Assembly: GCA_913041145.1 (NCBI GenBank)
Contig: CAJWHE010000008.1
Span: 1 to 64,000 of the forward strand
From: an uncultured Paracoccaceae bacterium
GTDB taxonomy: Bacteria; Pseudomonadota; Alphaproteobacteria; Rhodobacterales; Rhodobacteraceae
Length of the DNA stretch: 64,000 nucleotides
Direction of reading: 5' to 3'
This document shows, in pieces, positions 56,992 to 64,000 of this stretch. The notes beneath the pieces are model-generated. The model made no database searches. It worked only from the letters and a program-made list of their open reading frames with translations, and was not told the origin of the DNA. The position numbers and the translations under genes were made by a program. Numbering within the stretch: position 1 is the stretch's first letter; every line of letters starts with the position of its first letter.

Positions 56992-58365
56992 ATGTTGAAC
57001 GAACATCTAATAAAACCAGGAGGTCCGATTCAGGTTTTTAATACTGGGGATGCCCGCGCATTGCCGGTAATCGATCGAGCTGAGGGTATCTATATGTGGG
57101 ATACAAATGGAAAGAAATATTTTGATGGCTCATCTGGGCCAGTAACAACTAATTTAGGACATGCTAATGAGCAGGTACTAACGGCGATGTTAAACCAGGC
57201 AAAAAAAGTATGTTATGCTAGTGTTGCTGTTTTTGAAAACTCTCCCAACCAAAGGCTCGCAGAAAAGTTAGTCTCTTTGTCAGGAACAGGTTTTGATCAA
57301 GCTTTTATCGTTTCAGGAGGATCAGAGGCGACAGAGTCGGCAATTAAACTTGCTCGCCAGTACGCTATAGCAAAAGGTGAGTACAATAGAACTAAGGTTT
57401 TAGGAAGAAACCCAAGCTACCATGGATCAACTTTAGGCGCATTTGTAGTTTCGGGGGATCCAGTTGCTGAGTCGATGTTTGGGCCAATGGCTAAAGTTAT
57501 GCCAAAAGTTCCAACTCCATTTTCTTACCGGGTACCCGATAATCATGATGTAAATAGTTATGCTCGAGAGTGTGCTGGAAGACTGGAACAAGTTATCCTA
57601 GAGGAGGGAGCTGATAATGTTTTAGCCTTTATTCTTGAGACTGTTGGCGGACTATCTTCCGGAGGATTAGTCGCTCCAGATCACTACTATGAAACGGTTA
57701 GAGAAATCTGCACCCGTTATGGTGTTTTATTAATTTATGATGATGTAATGGCTGGTGCTGGCCGCACAGGTAAGTTTTTATCTGCAGAGCATTGGCCAAA
57801 TGCCCGTCCAGACCTTGTTACTTTGGCTAAAGGAGTGGCTGCTGGTTATACGCCTATAGGTGTGGTTATGGCACCAAATGAGATTGTTGGTACAGTGGTT
57901 GATTCAGGTGGTTTTCAACATGGTCATACATATGCTGCTAACCCGCTTTCATGCGCTGTGGGGGAGGCCGTTGTTAGCGAATTAATTGAAAATGATTTGA
58001 TGAATAATGCTACAGAAATGGGTGAATATCTTGAGGCAAGACTAAAAGAGTTAGCTGATGCAAGCCAGATAATTGGAGATATTCGAGGGAAAGGTTTGTT
58101 ATTGGCTGCAGAGTTAGTTGCAAATAAAGAAACCAAAGAAATGCTGCCGATTAAGTGTCGTGGCGTCTATAGGCTTGTTGAAATTGGAATTGAGAATGGA
58201 TTGTTATTATATACCAGAAAGACATCAGATGGAGCCTTTGGCGAGTGGGTGATGATAACCCCAGCCTTGACAATTAATAGAAGTGAGGTTGATGAGCTTA
58301 TTGATTTATTGCGGATAACTTTTTTACAGTTCGAAAAAGAGTTACAGTTTCAAAAATATATCTAA
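56992..58365 (+). CDS. Class III PLP-dependent aminotransferase
   Basis: The 457-residue omega-aminotransferase-type enzyme has GSSGPVTTNLGHAN, FIVSGGSEATESAIKLARQYA, the cofactor-binding LLIYDDVMAGAGRTG and the Schiff-base lysine in LVTLAKGVAAGYTPIGVVM. Members transaminate omega-amino acids, amines, taurine or glutamate semialdehyde. The substrate is unknown. Its position 143 bases before a Liv-type importer, with an amine oxidoreductase at the end, suggests it processes the imported compound. Confidence 0.9.
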   Translation: MLNEHLIKPGGPIQVFNTGDARALPVIDRAEGIYMWDTNGKKYFDGSSGPVTTNLGHANEQVLTAMLNQAKKVCYASVAVFENSPNQRLAEKLVSLSGTGFDQAFIVSGGSEATESAIKLARQYAIAKGEYNRTKVLGRNPSYHGSTLGAFVVSGDPVAESMFGPMAKVMPKVPTPFSYRVPDNHDVNSYARECAGRLEQVILEEGADNVLAFILETVGGLSSGGLVAPDHYYETVREICTRYGVLLIYDDVMAGAGRTGKFLSAEHWPNARPDLVTLAKGVAAGYTPIGVVMAPNEIVGTVVDSGGFQHGHTYAANPLSCAVGEAVVSELIENDLMNNATEMGEYLEARLKELADASQIIGDIRGKGLLLAAELVANKETKEMLPIKCRGVYRLVEIGIENGLLLYTRKTSDGAFGEWVMITPALTINRSEVDELIDLLRITFLQFEKELQFQKYI

Positions 58366-58443
58366 ATTGGTATCATAATGTGAGAAAATTTTTTTAATCC
58401 GATAGGTACTAAAATAGTTTTGCTTGATTGATAGTTTAGAGTT

Positions 58444-58472
58444 TTGTTCTTTCCTACTTATCATGGTACGAT
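58444..58472 (+). promoter_or_regulatory. Candidate promoter of the liv-type transport operon
   Basis: TTGTTC (58444-58449) and TACGAT (58467-58472) are separated by 17 bases and lie about 37 bases before the first ATG. Both hexamers match the sigma-70 consensus only partly. This is the best pair seen in the 143-base gap. A strong GGAGG ribosome-binding site follows at about 58497. Confidence 0.3.
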
Positions 58473-58508
58473 TTTTTATCGAATCATATCTTTTATGGAG
58501 GTTAAAAC

Positions 58509-59753
58509 ATGAATAAGTCAAAATTATCAATTTATGGAATTGCGACTGCGATTGCTGTATCCTTAATAGGATCTGCATCTTTTGCAGCAGACTGCACTAT
58601 TAAAATTGGCGGTTTGGCCCCACTATCAGCTCCTGGAGCTGTTGGCGGAGGTGAAGCAATGCGCGACGCTATGAAATTAGCAGAAGCAGATCTGAATGCG
58701 GCTGGTGGCGCACTTGGTTGTGACATTAAAGTTGTTATTGCCGATACAGAAGGATTACCAGAAAAAGCAGCAGCGATGATGAATAGGTTGATCACACAAG
58801 ATGGCGTAGTGGCCGTCGGTGGTGGTTATCACAGCTCAGTTGGAGTTGCGTCTAAAGATGTTGCGAACGATGCAAAAATCCCAGTGGTTTTTGCGGAAAC
58901 TTGGAACGATACAATAACCGGTGACAAACAGCAGTTTATCTTCCGAATTGCACCGCTAAGCTCTTGGGCGTCAGCGACGATTTGGCAGTCTGCAATATTG
59001 GCACCAGGTCTTAAAAAAGTGGCAATCTTAACAGAGAATACAGACTATGGTATCCCTGCTGCTGCTGAGACAACTAAAGGCTTGGTAGCTAATGGTATTG
59101 AGGCCGCTACTTACGGTGTTGATATCGGAACACAAGATTACTCAGGAATTGTTGAGCGTATTAAAGCTTATGATCCCGGTTATGTTATTGTTCTCGCCAC
59201 TGGTGAAGCTGGATACAACTTTGCACAGCAAGCTGCTGATGCAGGGATTGGCCCAATGGACGTGCCTTTTCAGGCAGGTCAAGTTGCTCTTGAAAGTAAA
59301 GCTTGGTGGGAAAATGTTCCAGACGGTCAATATGCTTTCGTTCAGCGAATCGGAATACCAGTGAACTTATGGAATGATAAAGCGCTTAAATTAAATGAAA
59401 CTTATAAAGCGTTAACAGGTAAGGGCGCTATCGAAAGCTATGCTCTAGAAGCGTACGACTCCATAGCAATTTTGGTTCAAGCTATAAATGAAGCTGGTTC
59501 TACAGATGGAGAAGCAATCGTTACAGCTCTTGAGAATATCGATCACGATGGAACACTTGGCCGGATATATTTTCCTTATGGTTCAGGCAAAGACCCTAGC
59601 GTAGATGGAAAAGGTGACGAGTGGTGGCATCAGTGGCCTGACCCAGCGATGACAGTTATCCAATACCAAAACGAAGGTGAGGATTCTACTGACTCAGCGA
59701 TTGTTTGGCCAGACGCTTATAAAACTGGCGACGCTATCTGGGTAAGCCAATAA
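58509..59753 (+). CDS. Liv-type ABC transporter substrate-binding protein
   Basis: The 414-residue protein has a classic signal peptide (residues 1-27, cleavage after ASFA). The type I periplasmic binding fold shows IKIGGLAPLSAPGAVGGGEAMRDAMKLAEADLN, VVAVGGGYHSSVGVA, VAILTENTDYG and SYALEAYDSIAILVQAINEAG. It captures an amino acid, amide or small amine in the periplasm for the following permeases. The long C-terminal segment rich in Trp (DEWWHQWPDPAMTVIQY) is typical of a subgroup often next to oxidoreductases. The ligand is not deducible. Confidence 0.9.
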   Translation: MNKSKLSIYGIATAIAVSLIGSASFAADCTIKIGGLAPLSAPGAVGGGEAMRDAMKLAEADLNAAGGALGCDIKVVIADTEGLPEKAAAMMNRLITQDGVVAVGGGYHSSVGVASKDVANDAKIPVVFAETWNDTITGDKQQFIFRIAPLSSWASATIWQSAILAPGLKKVAILTENTDYGIPAAAETTKGLVANGIEAATYGVDIGTQDYSGIVERIKAYDPGYVIVLATGEAGYNFAQQAADAGIGPMDVPFQAGQVALESKAWWENVPDGQYAFVQRIGIPVNLWNDKALKLNETYKALTGKGAIESYALEAYDSIAILVQAINEAGSTDGEAIVTALENIDHDGTLGRIYFPYGSGKDPSVDGKGDEWWHQWPDPAMTVIQYQNEGEDSTDSAIVWPDAYKTGDAIWVSQ

Positions 59754-59781
59754 CTAGGCATTATCAAATAAAGAAAATAAT

Positions 59782-59812
59782 AGTGGCGATAATTTTAAAT
59801 TATCGCCACTAA
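59782..59812. terminator. Strong 15-bp stem-loop between binding-protein and permease genes
   Basis: TAGTGGCGATAATTT (59782-59796) is the exact reverse complement of AAATTATCGCCACTA (59798-59812), giving about 13 bp with a 5-base loop. The following sequence is not T-rich enough for efficient termination. It is better read as an attenuator or 3'-end stabiliser that keeps the binding protein mRNA more abundant than the permease mRNA. Confidence 0.6.
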
Positions 59813-59852
59813 ACTTAATAAATCTAATTTTATAATTAAATGGGGTAATGTA

Positions 59853-61124
59853 GTGGAATTTCCAGTCATTTTTTGGAGTGTTGTGCTCTGGATGACCTTT
59901 TGGGGGGTTGTGGGCGCATTTGGTACTCGCCGAGCCTATTTAAAAAAAGATATGGATACATCCAATGCGGGATATATCGGTTCTATGATCGGTGCTGCTA
60001 CTGGCCCAGTAGGTCTTATAGCGCTTTGGTTAAAAACGCCTGAAACACGAAAAAGTCTACTAGTAGTTCCGCCAATAGCGGCGTTTGCTTTACTTGCAAT
60101 ATCGTTTGCCTTCGCTGACCCCAGTAATAGCTGTGTGACTAATGGGTCTTTTGTAGCATCTCAGATTTCTAATGGGATTATTTTAGGAATACTTTACGGC
60201 TTCATGGCTCTGGGCCTCACCCTTATATACTCGATTTTGGGGGTGGTTAGCTTTGCACATGGTGATTTCTATATGATTGGTGGAATGGCAGCGTATTATG
60301 TTACCATGGTTTGGTTTCCTGGTGTTAACCCACTATTTGGTATTGGGTTTGCGTGTGTTTCAACATTTATTCTTGGTGCAGTGTTTGAACGTATATTTTT
60401 AACCCCCATGTATGATGGGAGAATAGATAGACCAGTAGAATATGGTATCCTTGTTACCTTTGGTTTAGCTTTTACACTGCAATACTTTATTGCTGCTACG
60501 GTTGGATCAAATCCGGTGAAAGCAAAAAGATACTTTGATTTCCCTAGACTTCACTGGCCTTCTAAGGAGGACCCATGGCTTCTTAAGACGCGACGGGGAG
60601 GTTTGGAACTTTTTGATACTATAACAATTTCTAATCCACGTTTTACTGCCGCGGTAGTATGTATAATAGTATTGCTTATGTTATTATACTTTTTGCATCG
60701 TACATGGACAGGTAAGGCGTTGAGAGCTGTGAGCTTAGATCGTGAGGCGGCAGCAATAACAGGAATTAACCCTAACCGGATGAATATGCTAGCCTTTGCT
60801 CTTGGTGGAATGCTTGCTGCGCTCGCTGGAGCACTTCTCGTACAAGCCTTTTCTTGGTTACCTCAGGTTGGAGCTATTCCAGCCATGCGATCATTTGTTA
60901 TAATCGTCCTTGGAGGTTTAGGATCCCTCCCAGGGGCATTCGTTGGGGGCATAATTGTTGGCTTAGTAGAATCTGCTGGCACCGGTTGTATACCAGATCC
61001 TCAGAAGGCCGCTTCATATATTCCTGCTTATGGCGGAATCGTTTTACTTTTAACTTTATTACTCAGACCCACTGGACTTTTTGGCAGACGCTTTTCAGGT
61101 GGTTCTCATGGAAAATTCGGATGA
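59853..61124 (+). CDS. Liv-type ABC transporter permease (LivH-like) with N-terminal extension
   Basis: The protein has 423 residues, about 110-130 more than ordinary LivH. Residues 1-95 form an extra segment with three hydrophobic stretches. The permease core starts near NGIILGILYGFMALGLTLIYSILGVVSFAHGDFYMIGG. A second expansion (about residues 216-255, KRYFDFPRLHWPSKEDPWLL) sits in the middle. The core ends with GGLGSLPGAFVGGIIVGLVES. The start is a GTG with GGGGT 6 bases upstream; the ATG 5 bases earlier runs straight into TAG. It overlaps the next permease gene as ATGA. Confidence 0.9.
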   Translation: MEFPVIFWSVVLWMTFWGVVGAFGTRRAYLKKDMDTSNAGYIGSMIGAATGPVGLIALWLKTPETRKSLLVVPPIAAFALLAISFAFADPSNSCVTNGSFVASQISNGIILGILYGFMALGLTLIYSILGVVSFAHGDFYMIGGMAAYYVTMVWFPGVNPLFGIGFACVSTFILGAVFERIFLTPMYDGRIDRPVEYGILVTFGLAFTLQYFIAATVGSNPVKAKRYFDFPRLHWPSKEDPWLLKTRRGGLELFDTITISNPRFTAAVVCIIVLLMLLYFLHRTWTGKALRAVSLDREAAAITGINPNRMNMLAFALGGMLAALAGALLVQAFSWLPQVGAIPAMRSFVIIVLGGLGSLPGAFVGGIIVGLVESAGTGCIPDPQKAASYIPAYGGIVLLLTLLLRPTGLFGRRFSGGSHGKFG

Positions 61125-62338
61125 GCAAACAACAGGTACCATTAATTGTAGGCGTGATAATAATATCTTTTTTAATGATATTTCCGTTCGTTTATACAGC
61201 TAATAATTATCCATATGTAATGCACATAATGATTGCGGGGTTCTTTTACGCAATACTAACCTCTAGTTGGTCGATGCTCGCTGGGTATGGGGGACAGTTT
61301 TCATTTGGTCACATGGGGTTTACGGGCATTGGTGCGTATACCACGGCTCTTTTCTGTCATTATATTTACCTCTCGCCTGAAGCGACAAATATCTGTACGG
61401 AGTTTTCCGTGGGGAGTCAGTATTTAGTTATTGTGAACCCAATTGGAATTACGTCCTCTACTCTAGTTCAGGACTGCCTAAGAGAGGCCATGTCTATTTG
61501 GGATGGGAGTGTAAAAGTTACTCCTATGCCAGTTTGGCTTGGGATAATACTTGGAATAGCTATGGGAGGATTATTTGGTCTTCTTATAGGCCTGTTAGTT
61601 TTGCCTTTGCGAGCAGCGTATCTTGCGCTCTTCACATTAGGCTTTACTGAAATATTAAGAGCAGTTATTAGCTCTGAGCTTGACATTACTCGCGGACAAG
61701 CTGGTCTCGAGCTGCCTAAGCTTTTTGAAAATGGTATTACTATCTTTGGCCGTCATTTTGATAAAACTGATCCTTTGCCCCCATACTTTGTTATGCTCTT
61801 TTTATTATTTTTCTGTTTGGGGGTCCTTTACTGGCTTGCTCAATCTAAGTTTGGTCTATTTATTCGAGCCCTTAGAGAGGATCAAGACGCAGCGGCAGCA
61901 TTGGGCGTTAATACAACGAAATATAAGATAATGCTTTTTGTAATCACTTCAATGATGGCAGCAGCTGCAGGTGCATTTTTTGCACATTATATAGGAATAA
62001 TTTCGCCAAATAATTTAATGATACTACAGATGAGCTTGGTGGTTTCCATGGCTGTTATTGCTGGCATTGAGAATATATTTGCGGCAGCGATAGGTGCTAT
62101 TATTATTGAATTTACATTGGAAACACTTCGAACGAGCTTTGATGTACCATTAATTGGTGTAGAAGTTGATATGACAGTATGGAGATTGGTCATCTTTGGC
62201 GCACTCCTTATGATAACTCTTAGACTTTCTAGAAACGGTATAATTGCGCCAATAATTAATTACTTCTTAAGAGGCCACGTTGCGGATGAGACCGTTGCTA
62301 AGAGGAAAGTTTCAGACAGTAGCGAGGAGTCTGCATAA
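61121..62338 (+). CDS. Liv-type ABC transporter permease (LivM-like)
   Basis: The protein is 405 residues from the ATG at 61121, which overlaps the upstream stop by 4 bases. The open frame continues further upstream but that part has no similarity and reads through LivH. LivM signatures include LAGYGGQFSFGHMGFTGIGAYTTAL, LPLRAAYLALFTLGFTEILR, and REDQDAAAALGVNTTKYKIMLFVITS. A segment of about 60 residues between the first helices (CTEFSVGSQYLVIVNPIG...) is longer than usual. It forms the membrane pore with the LivH-like subunit. Confidence 0.92.
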   Translation: MSKQQVPLIVGVIIISFLMIFPFVYTANNYPYVMHIMIAGFFYAILTSSWSMLAGYGGQFSFGHMGFTGIGAYTTALFCHYIYLSPEATNICTEFSVGSQYLVIVNPIGITSSTLVQDCLREAMSIWDGSVKVTPMPVWLGIILGIAMGGLFGLLIGLLVLPLRAAYLALFTLGFTEILRAVISSELDITRGQAGLELPKLFENGITIFGRHFDKTDPLPPYFVMLFLLFFCLGVLYWLAQSKFGLFIRALREDQDAAAALGVNTTKYKIMLFVITSMMAAAAGAFFAHYIGIISPNNLMILQMSLVVSMAVIAGIENIFAAAIGAIIIEFTLETLRTSFDVPLIGVEVDMTVWRLVIFGALLMITLRLSRNGIIAPIINYFLRGHVADETVAKRKVSDSSEESA

Positions 62339-63069
62339 TGATTAATCTCGTTGTAAAAGATTTAAAGAAGAACTTTGGTGGTCTGCACGTACTGAAGGGT
62401 GTATCATTTGAAATAAATGGCCCTGAGTTAATAGGTTTGATTGGTCCAAATGGTGCTGGCAAAACAACACTGACAAATGTCTTAGATGGAGCGATAAAAC
62501 CTAATAGTGGGACTGTTTATTTAGGAGGAAACCGAATAGATCAACTACAGCCGTTTGAAGTGGCCCGCCATGGTTTAGGAAGAACTTTCCAAGTCACACG
62601 ATCTTTTAGACGAATGACAGTATTAGAAAATTTAATGGTTCCAGCATTAGCTCTAGATCAAGGTTTGAGTAGGTCTGAGATAGATGACAAGGCAATGGAA
62701 GTTCTTGAGTTTTTAACAGTTGAGCATCTTAGAAATGAATATGCAAAATCCCTTTCTGGAGGGCAACAAAAACTCTTAGAGCTGGGACGTCTTCTTATGT
62801 TAAACCCAGATGTAATTATTTTAGACGAGCCTTTTGCAGGTGTTCACCCAAAATTGATGGAAATTATTTATAAGTATATCGAGCGTGTTAATAACGATGG
62901 AACGGCGATAATTCTTATAAGTCACCAGATGGATTCAATTTTCTCTCTTTGCAAAAGATTACTTGTTTTAAACTATGGTGACTTGATAGCGGATGGAACG
63001 CCTGATGTAGTCAAGAATGACCCAACTGTTATTGAGGCTTACTTAGGTTCAGATGATGAAGAAGATTAG
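62338..63069 (+). CDS. Liv-type ABC transporter ATPase (LivG-like)
   Basis: The 243-residue ATPase has Walker A GPNGAGKT (36-43), the LivG-specific GLGRTFQVTRSFRRMTVLENLMV, signature LSGGQQKLLELGR, Walker B VIILDEPFAGV and the switch histidine in ILISHQMD. It powers import with the LivF-like ATPase. Its ATG shares the last base of the LivM stop (TAATG). The short acidic tail (GSDDEED) is unremarkable. Confidence 0.95.
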   Translation: MINLVVKDLKKNFGGLHVLKGVSFEINGPELIGLIGPNGAGKTTLTNVLDGAIKPNSGTVYLGGNRIDQLQPFEVARHGLGRTFQVTRSFRRMTVLENLMVPALALDQGLSRSEIDDKAMEVLEFLTVEHLRNEYAKSLSGGQQKLLELGRLLMLNPDVIILDEPFAGVHPKLMEIIYKYIERVNNDGTAIILISHQMDSIFSLCKRLLVLNYGDLIADGTPDVVKNDPTVIEAYLGSDDEED

Positions 63070-63101
63070 TACTAAGTCTACAAAAGGAATTGGATAAAGA
63101 C

Positions 63102-63827
63102 ATGACTGAAACAGATGTTCCCGTTATACTTGAGACTAAGGATCTTGACGTAGGTTATTATAAAGATCTGAATATATTACAAAATTTAAATATTAAGGCC
63201 CGAAAAAATAAAATAACTGCTATACTTGGAGCTAATGGTGTTGGAAAGTCTACTGCCCTAAAAGCTATATTTGGATTTTTAACACCGAATGCTGGAGAAG
63301 TTCTTTTGGAGGGTGAAAGTATTGTCAATGTACCCACTTATAAGAAAATTCTAAAGGGCTTAGCATACATACCTCAACAACCGGGCGTTTTTAAAGATAT
63401 GACCGTAGAGGCTAACTTAGAGTTAGGTGGTTGGACTTTTCGAAATGATAAGAAACAGGTTAAAGAAAAAATTGAAGTAAATTATGAACGTTTTCCTGTT
63501 TTAAAAGAGAAGAGAAAACAGATTACTGGAGAGTTAAGTGGTGGTCAGCAACGAATGGTTGAAATTGGTCGAACCTTGATGGCGGATCCTAAAATGATGT
63601 TAATTGATGAGCCTACCGCAGGGCTTTCTAAAATGTTGGCGGAAGAAGTTTATGGGATGCTTACCGATCTAAGGGACAGAGATAATTTGACCATTCTTAT
63701 TGTTGATCAAGAAATTAGACAGGCTTTAAAAATTTCAGATTATGTTTATGTTTTGGAATTAGGAAGAAATAAATTTGAAGGTCCAGCTGATGACTTTAAG
63801 GACTTAGAAAAAGCATTTTGGGTTTAA
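63102..63827 (+). CDS. Liv-type ABC transporter ATPase (LivF-like)
   Basis: The protein is 241 residues from the ATG at 63102; a TTG four codons upstream is too close to the AAGGA site. Walker A is GANGVGKS (43-50), followed by GLAYIPQQPGVFKDMTVEANLELG, typical of LivF, signature LSGGQQRMVEIGR and Walker B MMLIDEPTAG. The switch position reads LIVDQEI, with Gln where many ABC ATPases have His, as is normal in LivF. It ends 54 bases before the oxidoreductase gene. Confidence 0.94.
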   Translation: MTETDVPVILETKDLDVGYYKDLNILQNLNIKARKNKITAILGANGVGKSTALKAIFGFLTPNAGEVLLEGESIVNVPTYKKILKGLAYIPQQPGVFKDMTVEANLELGGWTFRNDKKQVKEKIEVNYERFPVLKEKRKQITGELSGGQQRMVEIGRTLMADPKMMLIDEPTAGLSKMLAEEVYGMLTDLRDRDNLTILIVDQEIRQALKISDYVYVLELGRNKFEGPADDFKDLEKAFWV

Positions 63828-63881
63828 TAATAAGAAAGTAAGTTTTTTCATTGAATAGAACTGCCACAATTGGGAAGTGTC

Positions 63882-64000
63882 ATGGAAGTAAATGATAAAC
63901 CATTTTGGTGGGAAGCTAAAGCTCCCATAAAATCACCTGAAACTAGCTGGACAGATCACGTTGATGTCGTAGTGATTGGGTGCGGGTTCACCGGTTTGGG
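63882..64000 (+). CDS. FAD-dependent oxidoreductase (DAO family), 5' end only
   Basis: The first 39 residues are in frame to the window end. MEVNDKPFWWEAKAPIKSP and then DVVVIGCGFTGL, the beginning of a GxGxxG Rossmann fold, match the DAO/PuuB-like oxidase group, which often begins with a Trp-rich segment before the FAD motif. Members oxidise amines or amino acids such as glutamylputrescine, sarcosine or D-amino acids. As the last visible gene of the transport operon it likely acts on the imported compound. Identification of the subfamily needs the rest of the gene. Confidence 0.75.
   Translation, partial: MEVNDKPFWWEAKAPIKSPETSWTDHVDVVVIGCGFTGL

Noticed and set aside
60854-61120. Upstream extension of the LivM-like reading frame by 89 residues
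   Set aside because: This part overlaps the conserved end of LivH in another frame and has no permease similarity; the ATGA overlap at 61121 is the natural start.
1-64000. CRISPR arrays, IS elements, prophage genes, rRNA and canonical tRNA genes
   Set aside because: No regularly spaced repeats, transposase or phage protein motifs, rRNA segments or full cloverleaf were seen while reading; a tool-based scan was not possible.

Overview
This 64 kb window is AT-rich, gene-dense bacterial chromosome. Gene content and order point to an alphaproteobacterium, most likely a low-GC, streamlined marine member of the Rhodobacterales. The main clues are the regB / senC / regA / ahcY neighbourhood, the run tsaE-amgK-murU-addB-addA-trxA next to regB, AddAB in place of RecBCD, hemD-mitofilin-hemY, and a gcvTHP operon behind a tandem glycine riboswitch. 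The assignment rests on recognised gene order and protein motifs, not on a computed phylogeny.

Layout. (1) 1-9.5 kb, information processing and stress: the 3' end of rnr (RNase R), typA/bipA, an imuB-like translesion protein without imuA, yaaA, recQ, rsmD, a ferredoxin-reductase-type flavoprotein and a peroxiredoxin. (2) 9.5-15 kb, mostly envelope: a FemAB-like acyltransferase, a RidA protein, mlaA-mlaC and a class A penicillin-binding protein. (3) 15-32 kb, housekeeping: a GntR regulator, trxA, addA/addB, the MurNAc-recycling pair murU/amgK, tsaE, the redox two-component system regB/regA with senC, an HD phosphohydrolase, ahcY, gpsA and tsaD. (4) 32-35.3 kb: hemD, a mitofilin-like protein and a HemY protein. 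(5) 35.4-52 kb, a metabolic accessory region: an MFS and three EamA exporters, Fe-alcohol dehydrogenase, cupin, a 2-keto-4-pentenoate hydratase-like enzyme, a MaoC enzyme, then a DHDPS-family lyase, dihydropyrimidinase/hydantoinase, hydantoin racemase and amidase in one direction. These are followed by a TauE/SafE exporter behind a pair of identical palindromes, a TrzN/AtzB-type amidohydrolase, a class V aminotransferase and a PuuE-type allantoinase. (6) 52-56.7 kb: gcvT-gcvH-gcvP with its riboswitch. (7) 57-64 kb: a class III aminotransferase, a five-gene Liv-type ABC importer and the start of a FAD-dependent amine/amino-acid oxidoreductase that runs off the window.

How it fits together. Regions 5-7 look like equipment for using dissolved organic nitrogen. 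They combine ring opening of cyclic amides (hydantoin, dihydropyrimidine or ureide type), amide hydrolysis, transamination, oxidative deamination and uptake of a small amino compound, with glycine cleavage as a possible sink into C1 metabolism. The individual families are clear; the substrates are inferred. No CRISPR array, IS element, rRNA or canonical tRNA was found. The least explained non-coding signals are the twin TGTGATCACA palindromes (47.34-47.38 kb) and a structured segment just after ahcY (29.70-29.77 kb) with a tRNA-like acceptor stem and T-arm but no normal D or anticodon arm.
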